From Archegozetes longisetosus (Eukaryota; Arthropoda; Arachnida; Sarcoptiformes; Trhypochthoniidae), in contig JAEMBT020000005.1 of NCBI GenBank assembly GCA_018873245.2, positions 8,852,001 to 8,916,000 on the forward strand: a DNA stretch of 64,000 nucleotides, in the 5' to 3' direction. Shown here piece by piece: positions 24,869-37,073 of this stretch. Position numbers and translations under genes: made by a program. The notes under the pieces are model-generated. The model did no database searches. It was not told where the DNA came from and saw only the letters and a program-made list of their open reading frames with translations. The stretch's first letter is position 1. The number at the start of each line of letters is the position of its first letter.

Positions 24869-25161
24869 TAAGACCCAAACATTAATTTAGTGCAATAATC
24901 CTCAAACCTTATATCTCCACACAAGTCGTTACTGAATCCAATGCATCATATTTTCTTTTATCATTTAAGTGATATTTATTGCATTTTACAGCTCTTACTA
25001 TCCTTCATTTGCATCAAAAGTTGAAACACGAAATAAAAAATAGAGAAATTAAAATATGATTGAGAAAGTAATGAAGTTGTATATAATATTAGAGACATAC
25101 GAAGTCTTAGATATAGTAAACGTTGTTTTGATAGATTTGAGATAATTTATGTCAACTTTTA
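24869..25161. other. Spacer before the LRR pseudogene
   Basis: No intact gene. Around 25110-25160 one frame gives a run reminiscent of an F-box end (DRFEIIYVNFY...), possibly the decayed 5' part of the adjacent LRR pseudogene. Confidence 0.25.
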
Positions 25162-26342
25162 TTGTCTTATCTCGCAATTGTCAAAGATACATTTTTGAAT
25201 GCGTTCAAAACAATAGAAGAGATTAGTAATAAACAGAAAATATTGATTATTAAGTTTTTGTCAGTTATAAAAGCTGTGAAACCATTAATGCTTCGAGAAA
25301 TGTTTGGAATAAGAATGGATTTTCAATATTTGAAAGTTTGGCCAAACAATTTAATCGATCAATTAAAGTTTAGAACATACCAAATGCTCGGTTTGATAAC
25401 TACTAATTGTCTGCATTTGAAAGCAATTTTATTCAATAGAGAATTAGCTGAGAAACATTTGAAATGTTTGACACAAATATAAGGTAAACATGAATCGCTT
25501 AATATCAATGGCAGTGAAAAAGTTTTGATATTTCTTAAACTGACCCAAAATTTGAAAAGAGTTGAAAATATTTCAGTTGAAGCCATTATTGAGCAGTATT
25601 TACCAAAATTGGAGGAAGTCAGTAGTTTGACTGGTCTTCGTTCAGATTATTTAGAGTCATTTGCGTTAAGATATAATAAACAGATTAAGAAAATTCAATT
25701 CAAAGGGTTTTTCAATGAAACAAAATCTAACGCTTGTTTAACACAATTATCTCGCTTTGAAGATCTCCAGTCATTACATTTTTAAAAAGTTAGTGTAATA
25801 GAATATAGTATAATAGGATATAGTAGGAAATTGTTTGGTATCTATTGTTAACGATTGCTTTTAAATTAGGGAAATTGATGGTTAGGGACAGTAAATGTGA
25901 AATAAACTCACAATTTTGGACCAAATTCAGAAGTTTGAAATATTTGAGTTTATGTGATTCTTGTGGTTTAGAAGACAAACATTTCGTTAGCTTCGAATAA
26001 CTTTATTTAAAACAACTTTCAATCATGTCATTTGGTCAGGGAGTAACTGATAAGTCATTACAAGAATTCTCAAAAACAACAAACTTATCAAAACTAATCA
26101 TAAGCTTAGGAAAAATCACAGAATCAGCAGTTTTTGATCTCATCAGATATAATCCTAAACTCAAAACACTTCACATCAAATACAATTTTATGACTGACAA
26201 AACTGTCCAATCATTCATTGAAAAGGCAAACAATAATCTGAAAATTGAATACAATTTCATCACTTCAAGAGTTCCTTTTACTAGAGTGAAAATCCTGAAA
26301 AATTTATTGATCAGAAAATCAAGTCTTTTCTATTTCCACTAG
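25162..26342 (+). pseudogene. Leucine-rich-repeat (F-box/LRR-like) pseudogene
   Basis: Three ORF segments, 25162-25482 and 25525-25785 (same frame) and 26025-26342 (another frame), together read as an LRR protein. Leucine-spaced units include YLPKLEEVSSLTGL, TKTNACLTQL-type, VTDKSLQEFSKTTNLSKL and YNPKLKTLHI. Breaks are an in-frame TAA at 25480-25482 with the frame continuing directly after it, a stop at 25783-25785, and a degenerate stretch at 25790-26020 with several stops and a frameshift. No intact F-box was found at the N-terminus. The repeat pattern (V/T-D-x-S/T-L-x-x-F/L) resembles F-box/LRR substrate adaptors of SCF ubiquitin ligases. The family assignment is inferred; the loss of the reading frame is seen directly. 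Confidence 0.6.
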
Positions 26343-27300
26343 ATCACAATAAAAAAATATCTCTTCATAGTTTTGTTTTCACTTCCAAACTTTCGTCTAT
26401 TAATTATAGAAACTGCTATTGAAGTGAATTCTTTACTACAATTTTCAATGAGATAATAGCTTTTTAGTTTGAAATTAGCTTGTATTTCTGTAATATATTT
26501 ACTTTTTGGCTCTGCAACGATACGAATGAAGTTCAGAATTAAACCTAATCTCCTCCAGAACTATAAAAAGCAATTGAGTTGAATTTAGCAAATTATAGCT
26601 CAAAAGTATAAAGATGCGCTTAATTAATACAGTCGTAGACTTTATTGTATTTTCATAATAAGCAACAAAATGCAAGTGTAAATTATTGGATAAGATTCTT
26701 AAATAAATTTCTTAGATTCAAAATAAAAGTACATTTTGTTGACTTTAAAAATTTATTAAACATAAACCAATAGTTTGAAAATTAAGAAATGAGAAAAATT
26801 GCTCGAAATTAAACAAAAGGTGCACAAAGTTCTCAATGATTCGTGAATATATTCCCGAAAAATAGTAAACTTTAAAAATTTTAAAAATTAAATTCAAATG
26901 AATAAAATATTATTTCTTACGAATAGTTAAAATGTAAATTAGAAGAACAAATAGAATTGAATTAATATGAATAAAATGTATAAATAACTCAAACACTAAA
27001 ATCTATCGAACTTTTAAGTAAATATTTTGATCTTACAATCAGTCAAATTAAAAAATAAGAATTATAATATAACATAATTAGTGAAAAATTTGAGTTCAAC
27101 ATCAACTCGAACTTTATTTTGATGAACAATTGCTTGAAATAGTTGCCAATTTAGAACATTCTGTGGTTTTGCACAAGTCTGTTGTCGCGTGTCATAAATA
27201 GATGTATTTTTGATGAACTTTTATCACATTAATGAATGATGCTGTGAAAATACGCTTTGTATGTTTCAAAACATGATAAAACCATTTTGTGTTAGATAAG
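26343..27300. other. Intergenic, nothing recognised
   Basis: AT-rich sequence without ORFs of note. Confidence 0.5.
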
Positions 27301-27477
27301 ATGACAAATAAAATAAAATCATTTCAAGATATATATGCAGAAGAGCCTAATCATTACGTGCATTTTATAAACAACATTTTCAAACAGTTTTTGCTTCAAT
27401 GCAAACAATTAGACTTTGAGGTAACGAGTCTTTCTCTCATGAAACAAAACGAGATTTTGGCATTAATACAAAGATGA
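27301..27477 (+). CDS. Short unidentified ORF, possibly an exon remnant
   Basis: 58 codons from ATG (MTNKIKSFQDIYAEE... ending NEILALIQR). The pattern C-K-x-L/x-F-x-x-x-S-L-S-x-x-x-Q-x-x-x-L loosely recalls the helix 3-5 signature of nuclear-receptor ligand-binding domains. The match is too short to rely on and there is no flanking support. Confidence 0.15.
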   Translation: MTNKIKSFQDIYAEEPNHYVHFINNIFKQFLLQCKQLDFEVTSLSLMKQNEILALIQR

Positions 27478-27667
27478 TTAGTATTTAGGATGAAATACCT
27501 CCCAAAATTATTACTTTTGAACTTCAAAAACGCAAGTATAGAATTGTTACATTCTTGAAAGTTATTTAAAAATTAGTTAAATGCTCAAATAGATGAACAG
27601 ATAAATCTTCCAGATTAATAATAGTAATGCTATTAATCAATTTGACAATTATTCCACTTATTAATAA

Positions 27668-27673
27668 TTTATT
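27668..27673 (-). terminator. Polyadenylation signal for the Discs-large gene
   Basis: TTTATT on the + strand is AATAAA on the minus strand, 73 nt beyond the stop codon at 27747. No genomic poly(A) tract follows it. Confidence 0.5.
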
Positions 27674-27746
27674 AATTCGACTAAAGAACTAAAGAGTTCT
27701 CTGAGCTGTTCATAAGTTTCAATGTTGATGATTCAACAGTCAGTCA

Positions 27747-30545
27747 TCAAATTTTGTCCTTGATGGGCACCCAAATAGTAGGTCCCGATTGGTCGTGAAT
27801 AACAAGTTTCACTTTTGCATAGATCTCTTCAGGCGTATCGCCGGTCACTATTGCCGTGAAATATTCAGCAAATTCTTGCTCTAACTTAACAGCCCTTTCG
27901 AACAGTTTGCGGGCTTGTTCTTCAGTCATTCTCTTATTCATTTCGATAATAGATTCAACAGATTTTGGTTTAATAAAGATAGCGATCGGATGAAGACTTG
28001 CTACTTGTAACCTTTTGATAGCATTTCCGCTCACATCTAAAATACAATGTTTACCACTTTCGGCCACTTCTCTGACCGATGCCACACTTGTCCCGTACAG
28101 ATTGTCATTGTACTGACCGGCCTCTATAAACATGTGATTCTGAATATCTTTCTCCATCTGTTCCCTGGAGGAGACAAAATGATAGTCTCTTCCGTCTACT
28201 TCAAAATCTCTTTTAGGTCTAGTCGTGTGCGGAACACAAGACCCGAATCTGTCCGGATATTCAGAAATGAGATCATCATTGATTCTATCCTTAATGGGCC
28301 CCAATATGATGACGGGTCGGGCGTAATTAATTTGCTGCTGAACAACAGCTTCGTATGAAAGTACGGCGTCATCGCCTTTTAGAGAATTCACTTCACTGTC
28401 AACACTTTGAGCCACTGCCGCCTGTACTGATATTGTAGAAGAAGCATTTCCTACATCTTTAGTGGGTGAATGTTCACGATCACCATCACTTCCATCTTCT
28501 CCTCCACTGTCTTTCGATTTCATAAACGGAAATTTTCTCGAAAATGTAAAATTCTTTTTCTTTCGATCGATAGTTGATGACTTTCCATCTCCAGAGTAAT
28601 TGTTTTTTCCTTGAAATTTGACTGATTTGAGTCGAGCGCGTTCTCGCCTCTCAACCCGACGCTTGGATGGGATAATGCCGAAACCTGTCTCTTCTTCTCC
28701 GTCAGGTAGCAGTTTTCGAGCCTGCCACCATTCGTCATCCGACGCATTGGTAACATGCAAAAGATCGCCAAATCTAAAGGGCAGCCCACGACTCGGTAGA
28801 CCTGAATCCCTCAGTGGGTCGTAATCGAAGAGCGCCCTCACGTGTAAAGATTTTTTCTGCGAAGTCCTCAGAGTGCCGGTCGTATTCATCATCATATGTT
28901 CACGTAAATCATGAATTTTCGCCTCAAATCGATTATATTCCTCGGGCCTATATTGCACCACAACAGTTACTGTCTGTCCGGCACCTTTCAGTGCTTGTGC
29001 CGCCTGTTCGTGGGTGGCATTACGTAAATCAACACTATTAACAGAAAGGATTTGATCTCCTCTTTTCAGTTGTCCACTAATATCTGCCGGCCCTCCGGCC
29101 AGTATGAATGATATGAAAATTCCCTCTCCGTCTTCACCACCAACTATATTAAATCCCAAACCAGTGGCACCTTTTGACAAGACAACTCTTCGCGGCTCTC
29201 GAGTCATATCTTCTTCACTTGAAGCTTTAGGAGTGTCGACACTAGACTTAGACGCGTATACATCCGAATGGTAGTCGGTTTGCATTTGATTCAGTGGAGG
29301 GGTTTGTAGCGAACGCGTAGAGACGGCTGTGGTTGGCTCCATTGATCCAATATTACCTGTAGATGTCGTGCCAGACAAGGATGAATGGCTCCGATTAGAG
29401 TGAGGCGATTGCTGTATTGGTGTCGAAGGTCTGTATTTAACAACAGTCAGTAATACTCGATCAGAAGTAGCCTTTAGTACTGACACAGCTTCTTCGTGAG
29501 TAACATTCTCTAAATTCTTGTTTCCGACAGCAATCAGTTTGTCTCCGACATCAAGTCTTCCGTCAAGATGTGCGGCCCCACTTTCCATAATTTTGGTCAC
29601 ATAAATACCATTATCTCCAGGGATGTGTTGATTACCGATACCTCCCGCTATACTAAATCCCAGCCCTTTGTTCCCTTTAAGCAGTTCGATCTCAACTAAT
29701 TCATAATCAGATGTTTGTGGCGATGACTTTCTTCTCTTAACTAACAAGTGAACACGATTTCCGGCCCTCTTCAGTGCTTCAACAGCCGCCGAATGCGGAA
29801 CGTCTATTAAATCATATTCATTTACTTTCAGAATAATATCCTCCACTTGTAGCCGTCCATCAGTCGCGGCCGCGCCGCCGGGTATCAGTTTTGTTATGTA
29901 AATACTCGGGTCATCAGATATGTGCGGATTATCAATACCACCAGCAATACTAAAACCTAGACCCGAATTTCCCCTTTCTAATGTCATCTCTTCGTACTCC
30001 CATTGGCCACCATTTTCTAGAACCATATCTTCTCGTGTTTTGTGATGCAAACTATTTTCATTATAACCATCAGAATTATTGTGTGAAACCGAACGAATTA
30101 TATCATTATTCTTTCGACTTGGCGAATTAGACATTGTTCTCATCGAGGGATATGACGGATGTGTCACTTTTTCCATACGAGACGAGGCTTCAAAAGATGA
30201 ATCAACATTCAGATTATCGAATTGAGTGATCAAAAAATATAGTTCACCTCCAACTAAATCTGGTTCGGTATTAAAGTGTTCACTATTTTTATGACTAACA
30301 CGATCACAAATATTAGTTATCAATGAACTCTTCGATTGGGCGCAAATACCCAAAATTGAGACAAGATTTTCTTGTTCAATATCTTTATTTAATGAATTGA
30401 TTTGATGAAACTTTCGAATATATGCTTTAAATAGTCTATACTTAAAAAACGTGACCGCTCTTTCGAAAGCACTTCTCAGCAGTTGATCATGAGGTGAGTG
30501 AAACTGTTCATGTGCCCGGTGGGCCTCTTCTTTGCTGACTCTCAT
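27747..30545 (-). CDS. dlg1: Discs-large (DLG) MAGUK scaffold, complete and intronless
   Basis: 932 codons from the ATG at 30545; a GTG further upstream extends the frame by six codons but is not needed. Domain order, numbered from that ATG: L27 about 1-50 ([13 protein letters not shown]..., as in the S97-type isoform), PDZ1 about 185-271 (GLGFSIAGG), PDZ2 about 282-370 (GLGFSIAGG), PDZ3 about 451-532 (GLGFNIVGG), SH3 about 567-631 (ALFDYDP), a basic HOOK region, and a guanylate-kinase-like domain about 741-919 ([39 protein letters not shown]) ending WVPIKDKI. The protein is a membrane-associated scaffold of septate junctions and synapses. It binds PDZ-ligand C-termini of channels and adhesion proteins and sets epithelial polarity with Scribble and Lgl. 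No stop or frameshift was found. Animal dlg genes normally have many introns; this one has none across all domains. Confidence 0.96.
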   Translation of the reverse strand: MRVSKEEAHRAHEQFHSPHDQLLRSAFERAVTFFKYRLFKAYIRKFHQINSLNKDIEQENLVSILGICAQSKSSLITNICDRVSHKNSEHFNTEPDLVGGELYFLITQFDNLNVDSSFEASSRMEKVTHPSYPSMRTMSNSPSRKNNDIIRSVSHNNSDGYNENSLHHKTREDMVLENGGQWEYEEMTLERGNSGLGFSIAGGIDNPHISDDPSIYITKLIPGGAAATDGRLQVEDIILKVNEYDLIDVPHSAAVEALKRAGNRVHLLVKRRKSSPQTSDYELVEIELLKGNKGLGFSIAGGIGNQHIPGDNGIYVTKIMESGAAHLDGRLDVGDKLIAVGNKNLENVTHEEAVSVLKATSDRVLLTVVKYRPSTPIQQSPHSNRSHSSLSGTTSTGNIGSMEPTTAVSTRSLQTPPLNQMQTDYHSDVYASKSSVDTPKASSEEDMTREPRRVVLSKGATGLGFNIVGGEDGEGIFISFILAGGPADISGQLKRGDQILSVNSVDLRNATHEQAAQALKGAGQTVTVVVQYRPEEYNRFEAKIHDLREHMMMNTTGTLRTSQKKSLHVRALFDYDPLRDSGLPSRGLPFRFGDLLHVTNASDDEWWQARKLLPDGEEETGFGIIPSKRRVERRERARLKSVKFQGKNNYSGDGKSSTIDRKKKNFTFSRKFPFMKSKDSGGEDGSDGDREHSPTKDVGNASSTISVQAAVAQSVDSEVNSLKGDDAVLSYEAVVQQQINYARPVIILGPIKDRINDDLISEYPDRFGSCVPHTTRPKRDFEVDGRDYHFVSSREQMEKDIQNHMFIEAGQYNDNLYGTSVASVREVAESGKHCILDVSGNAIKRLQVASLHPIAIFIKPKSVESIIEMNKRMTEEQARKLFERAVKLEQEFAEYFTAIVTGDTPEEIYAKVKLVIHDQSGPTIWVPIKDKI

Positions 30546-30563
30546 CACTACCAAACCCAACAC

Positions 30564-33500
30564 CAGAAATACGCCATTCAGAACACGAATACATTTAAAA
30601 ACCTATTATTCAAGTGTCCAACTTTTTATGCTTCAATTTTTATGCTCTCTTTCTCTTATTCCCAGTTGTTTTTTAAGTTCCCGGTTGACAACCAATTAAT
30701 TCAAATCAATATTCATTTGAGTGTCTCCTAATTCAAGTTATGAATGAGTCAACAATTTTATTTCTTATTAGTCGATAATAACCAGATTTAATATTAATTT
30801 ATAAAACTTTAAATATTAAATATATATATATACTGTCAATAATTAATAAGACTTTCAATTTATTAATAGATCCAATCGAAATTTGAATTTATTTTCAACT
30901 GAAAATGACAGAAAACAGCAATTAATTGAACGAACCATTAATTAATTCATAATCGATTATTGCTTACCAATAAATAATTTGATCATTCGCACAACTTAAC
31001 AACTGATCATCGATTTATTATTATATTAAAACTTATATTTAGTTATGAAATGAGCAAAATTTTCAATTAATATAAAATTGTATCTTACTCATTTACATAT
31101 CAAATGGTCAACACATATACAGCTCATACACCCATGACTACAGCCTAATCATACATAAAGCACGTCTATTTCCTCTAATACAGTTTAAATCTGAGGAGAG
31201 ATCATAGACAAGAGTAATAGGCTGCAGTTATTAGTTGTTTGTATGTGTTGCTTCTCAATCACAACCCTAATTTTGACTGCATAGTCCAGGCCGCGCTATT
31301 GGTTTCGCACACGTCATATGGATTTAACATGAATTACGGTTAATTTTTATACGCATTTTCATATAAGTCTATTTTTAAGATTGGATATTTAGTATTAAGA
31401 GCCAGTATTCAGCCTTAGGTTTTTGAGATTAAATAAAAATGTTGTGAAGTAAACTTTTAGGTTTCTTAAGTTTGACTGAATCTGTTTTTCGTATTAAAAT
31501 TACATTAAATAGTTTGAAATCCGATAATTTTGACATTAATTGAATATATTGTGTTTAAGCATTGCATTGATTTAGGAAATGTTTGCACAAAACTTCTTTA
31601 AATCTAATATTGAAAAGTTTGCCTCAAACTCTTAATTATAGTAAATTGTTTGCGTCCATCAAACTTTTGTTTAGCTGAACACTAATTCTTTGCAAACTTT
31701 AGAGTTAAGTCAAGAACTAATTTGCGAATCATTGAAATTTTCGAATCTGAACATTTGGTTTTTATGAAATGAACAAAAAGTAGAGAAAATATAAAATAAA
31801 GTTTTAGATAAGTTTAGTAGTAATGAATGAAAATAAGTTTATAAGGATACTGTTATAGAAAATTATCAAATAGAAAAATGATTTTAATCAATTTATAAGT
31901 ACTCGAATCCATATTCAACTCATTGCACTTTTACAGTAAATAAATCACAAATAATTAGACTTTGAATTTAGATTAAGTTATGTTTAGAACCGAATTTGGC
32001 GCAAAAATCGAAACTTCGAATATTAATTGATTTCATTGAAAAGTCTTAACTCGAGTGATGTCATTAGCTCTCAAACCTTATCAACGCGATGATTTGCTCT
32101 GATTTTTTGTCATATAAATTACAGTCACGAATCTGAAATTAGAGTTACAGTTCGAATCATAATGAAATAAACTTGACAACCAACTAATAATCAAAATTTA
32201 TTGATCAACAGATCGCTTAAGACTGAATAACGGCTTTTTTCGTCACTTATGTGGAACAGCACAACAAAAATTGTCTGACATCTTATCTAAATTGCAAAAC
32301 ATTAGCGAATGATTTTTTATGCCGTTCTGGTTCGAGCTCACAAACCTAAACGCATAACTGGAGATTAAAATTAATTATTTACTTAGAATTCTGAAACAAA
32401 TATTCTATTGAATTCTTAGTAATATTAGACTTTGATTGCAATATTTTATTTTCTTAAAATATTATAAGTATTTAAAATAATATTTAATAAAAAATACATA
32501 AAAGGAATATAGCATAAGATTTAGACTTGATTTCAATATTTGGTTGACACATAAAAATATTATAAACATATTTAAAAGTTTTCCCACTTTAAAAAATTTT
32601 AATTCTTTCTAACACTTTTTTACTTTCGCTCTGAGGCATGATAAGGTCCTCTCCTCGAGGCCTCCACCCAAAGACACACTCTTTACAAGTTTTTTAGCAT
32701 ATCTTATATAAACAAAATAGATCTGAATCGTTATTCTCTTAAAATATTCACCGCATTTCTAGCAAATGTTAATGTAATGATAACCTTGAAAGCGTTAGTA
32801 AAGCATTACATAAAATATAAAGCATTTTTAAGATAACTGTTTAATAAACTGTTTCAAAAGAATGAAAAACTGATTTAAAGTCAGAAAATTCATATCTGCA
32901 TAACAATTTAATGTCACAATTTTTATAAGTAATCAAAGGACTGCAGACCAGAAATGCATCGCATCTCATCTTAACGTTTATTTTGGTCAAAATTTCATAA
33001 TTATTTAATTGATTGTAATAATAGAAGCGACCTTCACTTCGACTATCAGTTTTGAGATCGACCCAAAGAAGCCGATCGGAGGTCACGTTCTGACTTCTGC
33101 TTTACTTCTTTGTTAACCCACATAACGAACGTTCAAAATTTATAAATTTTAAAATATCTAGATAACATTTAAATATGGTTCTAATGATTTATATCTAAAA
33201 CAGATAAGACGAAAAGCAATTTGAGTCGAACTGAAATGTATTGATTGAATGTCGCGCGTCATAAAGACGTTTAAAATGAGAAATAGTTTAGTGAACACCA
33301 TAAATTGGCTAGAAATCTTTACAATTAACCAATAGTTAAACTTCCGATAAGATAAAGTGAGCAATGAACCGAAAAGCAATACTTTTTAGAATTATTTGAT
33401 TTATTTAACTCAATTGACTCCAGAATAATAGCGGAAAATGAGGTCAACCGCGAAACCAAATTGAATGAGACAACAAATAAAAACACTAACACGACAAGTA

Positions 33501-34067
33501 AGGCCAACAACTGTCCAAACTGACAAATTGACAGTCGACTCAAAAGTTTTAAGCGATTTGTCAGAAACGATTTGGTTAAAGACCTTCCGACCCGAAATAC
33601 ACCTAAAAAGCTGATTTAGGCAGCTAAAAAACTACCCTTGAGATCTCGCGCAGATATCGCTACATCAGAAGATTCTAAAGAGATATCGATTGTCATTGGA
33701 TCCGAGCGACGCCATCAATATTTGATTGCCTGAAGAAACAGATTCGGAGTTCGTGTCTGATTCTAATTGTTTTCAAAAGAGTGTTGAAAGAAATGCAACT
33801 AATGGTGAGAACATAAACCGCTTAGCGATGAGCAAAACAATAGAAAAACTCACGTTGACTCAAAAATGAAGTTGAATTGAGATTTGAAAAAAGTTGAATC
33901 GAAATTCAACTCGAATTCTGATTTGAAAAAGTTGTCAGAATGCGATACAACTTATGTGTTAGAAAAGAAGATCAGCTCAAAGAAGTTGCCGCCAAAAGAA
34001 AACATAAAACTGGTTCCGTTAGAGACTAATTACCGTTAGATTTGATGATCGTTAAAGAGGAATGCCC
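30564..34067. other. Intergenic, mostly nothing recognised
   Basis: AT-rich and without a gene. A weak inverted repeat lies at about 31111-31255, with CAGCCTA on one side and TAGGCTG on the other. At 33540-34060 a few short open stretches (for example LRSRADIATSEDSKE) suggest decayed coding sequence, but no family can be named. Confidence 0.45.
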
Positions 34068-34908
34068 AAAATTGCCCCTCCGTAGACCTAGGCATATGAT
34101 ACATCATTTTAAAGCTTATGATGTGGTGAGTAAAAAAGTCAATGGAACATAGCCCTGCAACCTCACCGTTTCGGAGATACAGGTCATTTTAGGTCACGCA
34201 GCGAAACGAAACACCCCCGAACATGGTCAATATTAGGATCATTGTGTTCCTCTCAATGAGTAGATTCTAAAAGTATACATATATTGGTATATCCATAAAC
34301 ACAGTGAGAATCTCGACCTCGAAAAATATAATATATCCGCACAGGAGCCGTTGTTTATCCGAGCGAAAATCCAATCTAGACACCGTTCATCCACAAAATA
34401 TCATCTCTTCATCCTTTTAGACAAATCATTACCTGGTCGCTCATCAATTTTAGAGTATCGTTGTCAGTGCAAGAACGGCTTTCGAACTGATGGCTGTTGT
34501 GCTCACGTTATGGCCGGTTCTTGGCCGAGGTACCTTCTCCGGTAGGAAGTCTAATGTCCATTTACAACATCGGCCTTCCTGTCGAAGAAGACGAAGAGTG
34601 ATTTTATCCATTCGTTTTTGTCTTATTCATTCGTTTTTATCCCATTTTTATGTTTGTACGCCTTATACACCATCTAATGGCTCATAGTTACGGTCCATAC
34701 TAATATTTAAATTTTTATCATCACGATGAACAGATTGACACCCATATTGGCGAGGTTCGGGAGAGTTGCCGGTCAGTGACCTTTAATGACCTATATCTCC
34801 GAAAGAGTGGAGTTGCAGGGCCATGTCCTATGGACTTTTTTTACTCCTCTCACTATAAGCTTTAAAATGATGTATCACATGTCCAGTTCTGCGGGGGGGC
34901 AAATTCTC
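34068..34908. mobile_element. Transposon with ~160-bp terminal inverted repeats and a SWIM-finger remnant
   Basis: The left arm at about 34068-34230 and the right arm at about 34748-34908 are reverse complements at high identity. Both carry ATACATCATTTTAAAGCTTA, a run of CCCTGCAAC(C/T), TTTCGGAGATA(C/T)AGGTCATT and CCCGAAC. The ~520-bp interior encodes the SWIM fragment described separately. It is probably an internally deleted DNA transposon. No target-site duplication was confirmed. Confidence 0.75.
34306..34545 (+). pseudogene. SWIM-type zinc-finger fragment of a transposon protein
   Basis: The frame reads ...FIRAKIQSRHRSSTKYHL..., then YRCQCKNGFRTDGCCAHVM. The CxC...CxH spacing (CQC, then CAH) is the SWIM zinc-finger signature. 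The IQSRHRSSTKY lead-in followed by CQCKxGxRTxGCCAHV is, from memory, the conserved C-terminus of SWIM-bearing transposon proteins of the KDZ/MULE kind in arthropods and cnidarians. After CAHVMAG the expected WYL-type ending is broken by a frameshift. Only the C-terminal end is present, sandwiched between the inverted repeats. Confidence 0.6.
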
Positions 34909-34969
34909 TATGGGAAGTGGGTATCCCTCTTTATTGAACTAAAATATAAATTTTGATTTATGTTCAAAT

Positions 34970-34995
34970 TGTATTGTATTGTATTGTATTGCATT
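34970..34995. repeat. (GTATT)n pentanucleotide microsatellite
   Basis: About five tandem GTATT units, the last ones imperfect. Confidence 0.9.
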
Positions 34996-35578
34996 AAGCA
35001 AATTTGCAAATTTTAAACCAGGTTTTCAATATTTCAGGCAAGTTTACAAGTATACTCAGTGTACATTTTCTGAATCTACTCTACGAGACGAGTAATTTCA
35101 TATATGATACGGTTGTATCCATCAATGTCTATCCAACTTCTGATGGAATAGATCCATAGCGCCATATCTATCATAGTATCAAAAGATGGGTCATATTATG
35201 CTGTTTCGAAATATATATATATATATAGGTTGTTATCCGAACTTGTCTTGAGCATGATCGCAGAGCTATAATCTTTACCGATGGTCACGGCTTTTGGCCA
35301 GTTATCGAACATTTTTCTGCTTTTTAATACAAGTTTAGCGATGTACATATTGTTTTGTTCAGACGTCGGCAATATAGAAATGGACGCTGAAAATTGACTA
35401 TCCATCGATCAGTTTTTAATGCTCTCTTCAAATCTTTTAAAATATTATTTCAATGAGATACAGTCTAATTAAATTGTTATATAACTTTTTTCGTTGACTT
35501 GTTCTGAGACCGAAGGATAGATCATAATTGAATGGCTATACATCGTTCAGCTCATTTGATCAGCCGATTAGACTAGAC

Positions 35579-35975
35579 TTTACGTGGCCAGAGATTTTCG
35601 ACATAAGCTTTGTATATAAATCATCTATAACTCAAACTTAGCTCAAATATATCAATTTTATTCACCACAATTGACCAGAACATCGTTAAAAAAAATTCCC
35701 GAGAAATCGACTAGACATTACGTGGCCAGAGAATTCAAACAAATTCTATATACAAATAATCTATAACTCATGCAGAGATCATATACATAAATTTTATTCA
35801 CCGCAAATGACCAGAACACTGGTAAAAAAGATCCCCGAAAAGCCGACTAAACTTTACGTGGCCAGAGATTTTTAATATAAGCTTTGTATATAAAGAAACG
35901 ACAACTCAAGCTGAGTTCAAATATACAAATTTCATTTGCCGCAAATGACTAGAACATTGGTAAGAAAATTTCGAA
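35579..35975 (+). repeat. Tandem ~137-bp units in the left inverted end
   Basis: Units start near 35579, 35718 and 35853 with TTACGTGGCCAGAGA. They pass through AAGCTTTGTATATAAA, a variable AACTCAA stretch and a CCAGAACA(T/C) segment, and close with a TCCC(C)GA(A)AA...CGACTA segment. Confidence 0.85.
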
Positions 35976-36039
35976 TAATCAAGTATATAGAAAATTACCG
36001 TAAAATAAATTTATGGAATCACGTTTAAATTCAAACCGA

Positions 36040-36775
36040 TTGAAACCAACAGAATTTCATTGCTCTGATAATATATTTTGATAAAACTTCAAAAAATAAA
36101 AATATATTGAAAAAAAGAGAGAACTAAGATCCTGCGGAACCTTGGTCTAAAATAGTACCTCGTTAAAAATATATACTTTGAACAAGGTCTTGACAAGGAC
36201 TAAAAGATTATTAAATAACATAGTGTTACTGATGTAAAGTGCAAAACCAGATCCGGGAACCGTTTTCTTGCGGTAATGGAGGAATATGGCTTATAAATAT
36301 ATACTAAGTTAAAGATCTTGGCTAATAAATGTACCGTTACGCCTAAATGTGTCATCGGAAATGTCATAGGGGATGCGCTCAGAAGATGCTCAGTTGGTTT
36401 AATAAGGTAAGCGGTTCGGCTTAGTATGTTGAAAGTCGATTGGAAATTCTCCATGTCGGGTCAAAGTAACCCAGCGAAAATAACGTCTCAATCATAACAA
36501 CTATTATAGTGTTTTTAGAACGCTATTAATGATTCATTGCTTATAATATCAGTATTAATCTATATTAAGCAATGAATTTCACATATGGTTACGTTATTTA
36601 ATAATCTTTTAGTCCTTGTCAAGACCTTGTTCAAATTATATATTTTTAACGAGGTACTATTTTAGACCAAAGTCCCGTAGGATCTAAGTTCTCTCTTTTT
36701 TTCAATATATTTTTATTTTTTGAAGTTTTATCAAAATATATTATCAGAGCAATGAAATTCTGTTGGGTTTGTCGG
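36040..36775. mobile_element. Foldback element nested in the left inverted end
   Basis: Arms of about 185 bp (about 36040-36225 and 36590-36775) are near-perfect reverse complements. The outer ends read ACC(C)AACAGAATTTCATTG; the inner parts contain AGGTCTTGACAAGGACTAAA on the left. The interior (about 365 bp) has no recognisable coding sequence. It splits the sequence that is continuous in the right-hand end of the larger element, so it inserted later. Confidence 0.8.
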
Positions 36776-36818
36776 AGTGAATGGGTCTAAGGTATATAGC
36801 AGTCTCCCGTCCCAGTGT

Positions 36819-36869
36819 GATACATCACTGGATTCAGCTCTATGAACTGAATCCAGTGATGTATCACAC
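36819..36869. repeat. Perfect hairpin at the inner edge of the left inverted end
   Basis: The arm GTGATACATCACTGGATTCA is followed about 11 nt later by its exact reverse complement. The equivalent place in the right-hand end (about 42700-42755) has a similar but less perfect arrangement. Confidence 0.85.
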
Positions 36870-37073
36870 TCGTCGACTTGAAACGAGCCACTTCCGGAAG
36901 TGGCACGCCGCGTTGTAGAACGTCTAGCTAAGTATTTTGGCGCCTCCGTTATCTCGAGTAGTTCTTGAGAACTTTTTGAACCTTGCGCCAATTGACTAAT
37001 AGAGGCGTCTGAAAACGAGTGCGATTTAGACGAACGATCAGGAGAGGCATATTTTTTTCAATGAACACAATAA

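Noticed and set aside
27301..27477. Possible nuclear-receptor ligand-binding-domain signature
   Set aside because: The spacing of C-K, F, LS and Q is suggestive but covers about 30 residues with no further domain on either side; kept only as an unidentified ORF.
28047..29041. Plus- and minus-strand ORFs of 68-103 codons inside the Discs-large gene
   Set aside because: They are antisense or other-frame shadows of a strongly conserved coding sequence.
33158..33543. Two overlapping minus-strand ORFs with hydrophobic segments
   Set aside because: At least one starts at a non-ATG codon, both are AT-driven in composition, and they show no family motif.
36200..36454. 84-codon minus-strand ORF in the nested foldback
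   Set aside because: It overlaps the element's inverted arm and has no recognisable motif; treated as chance.
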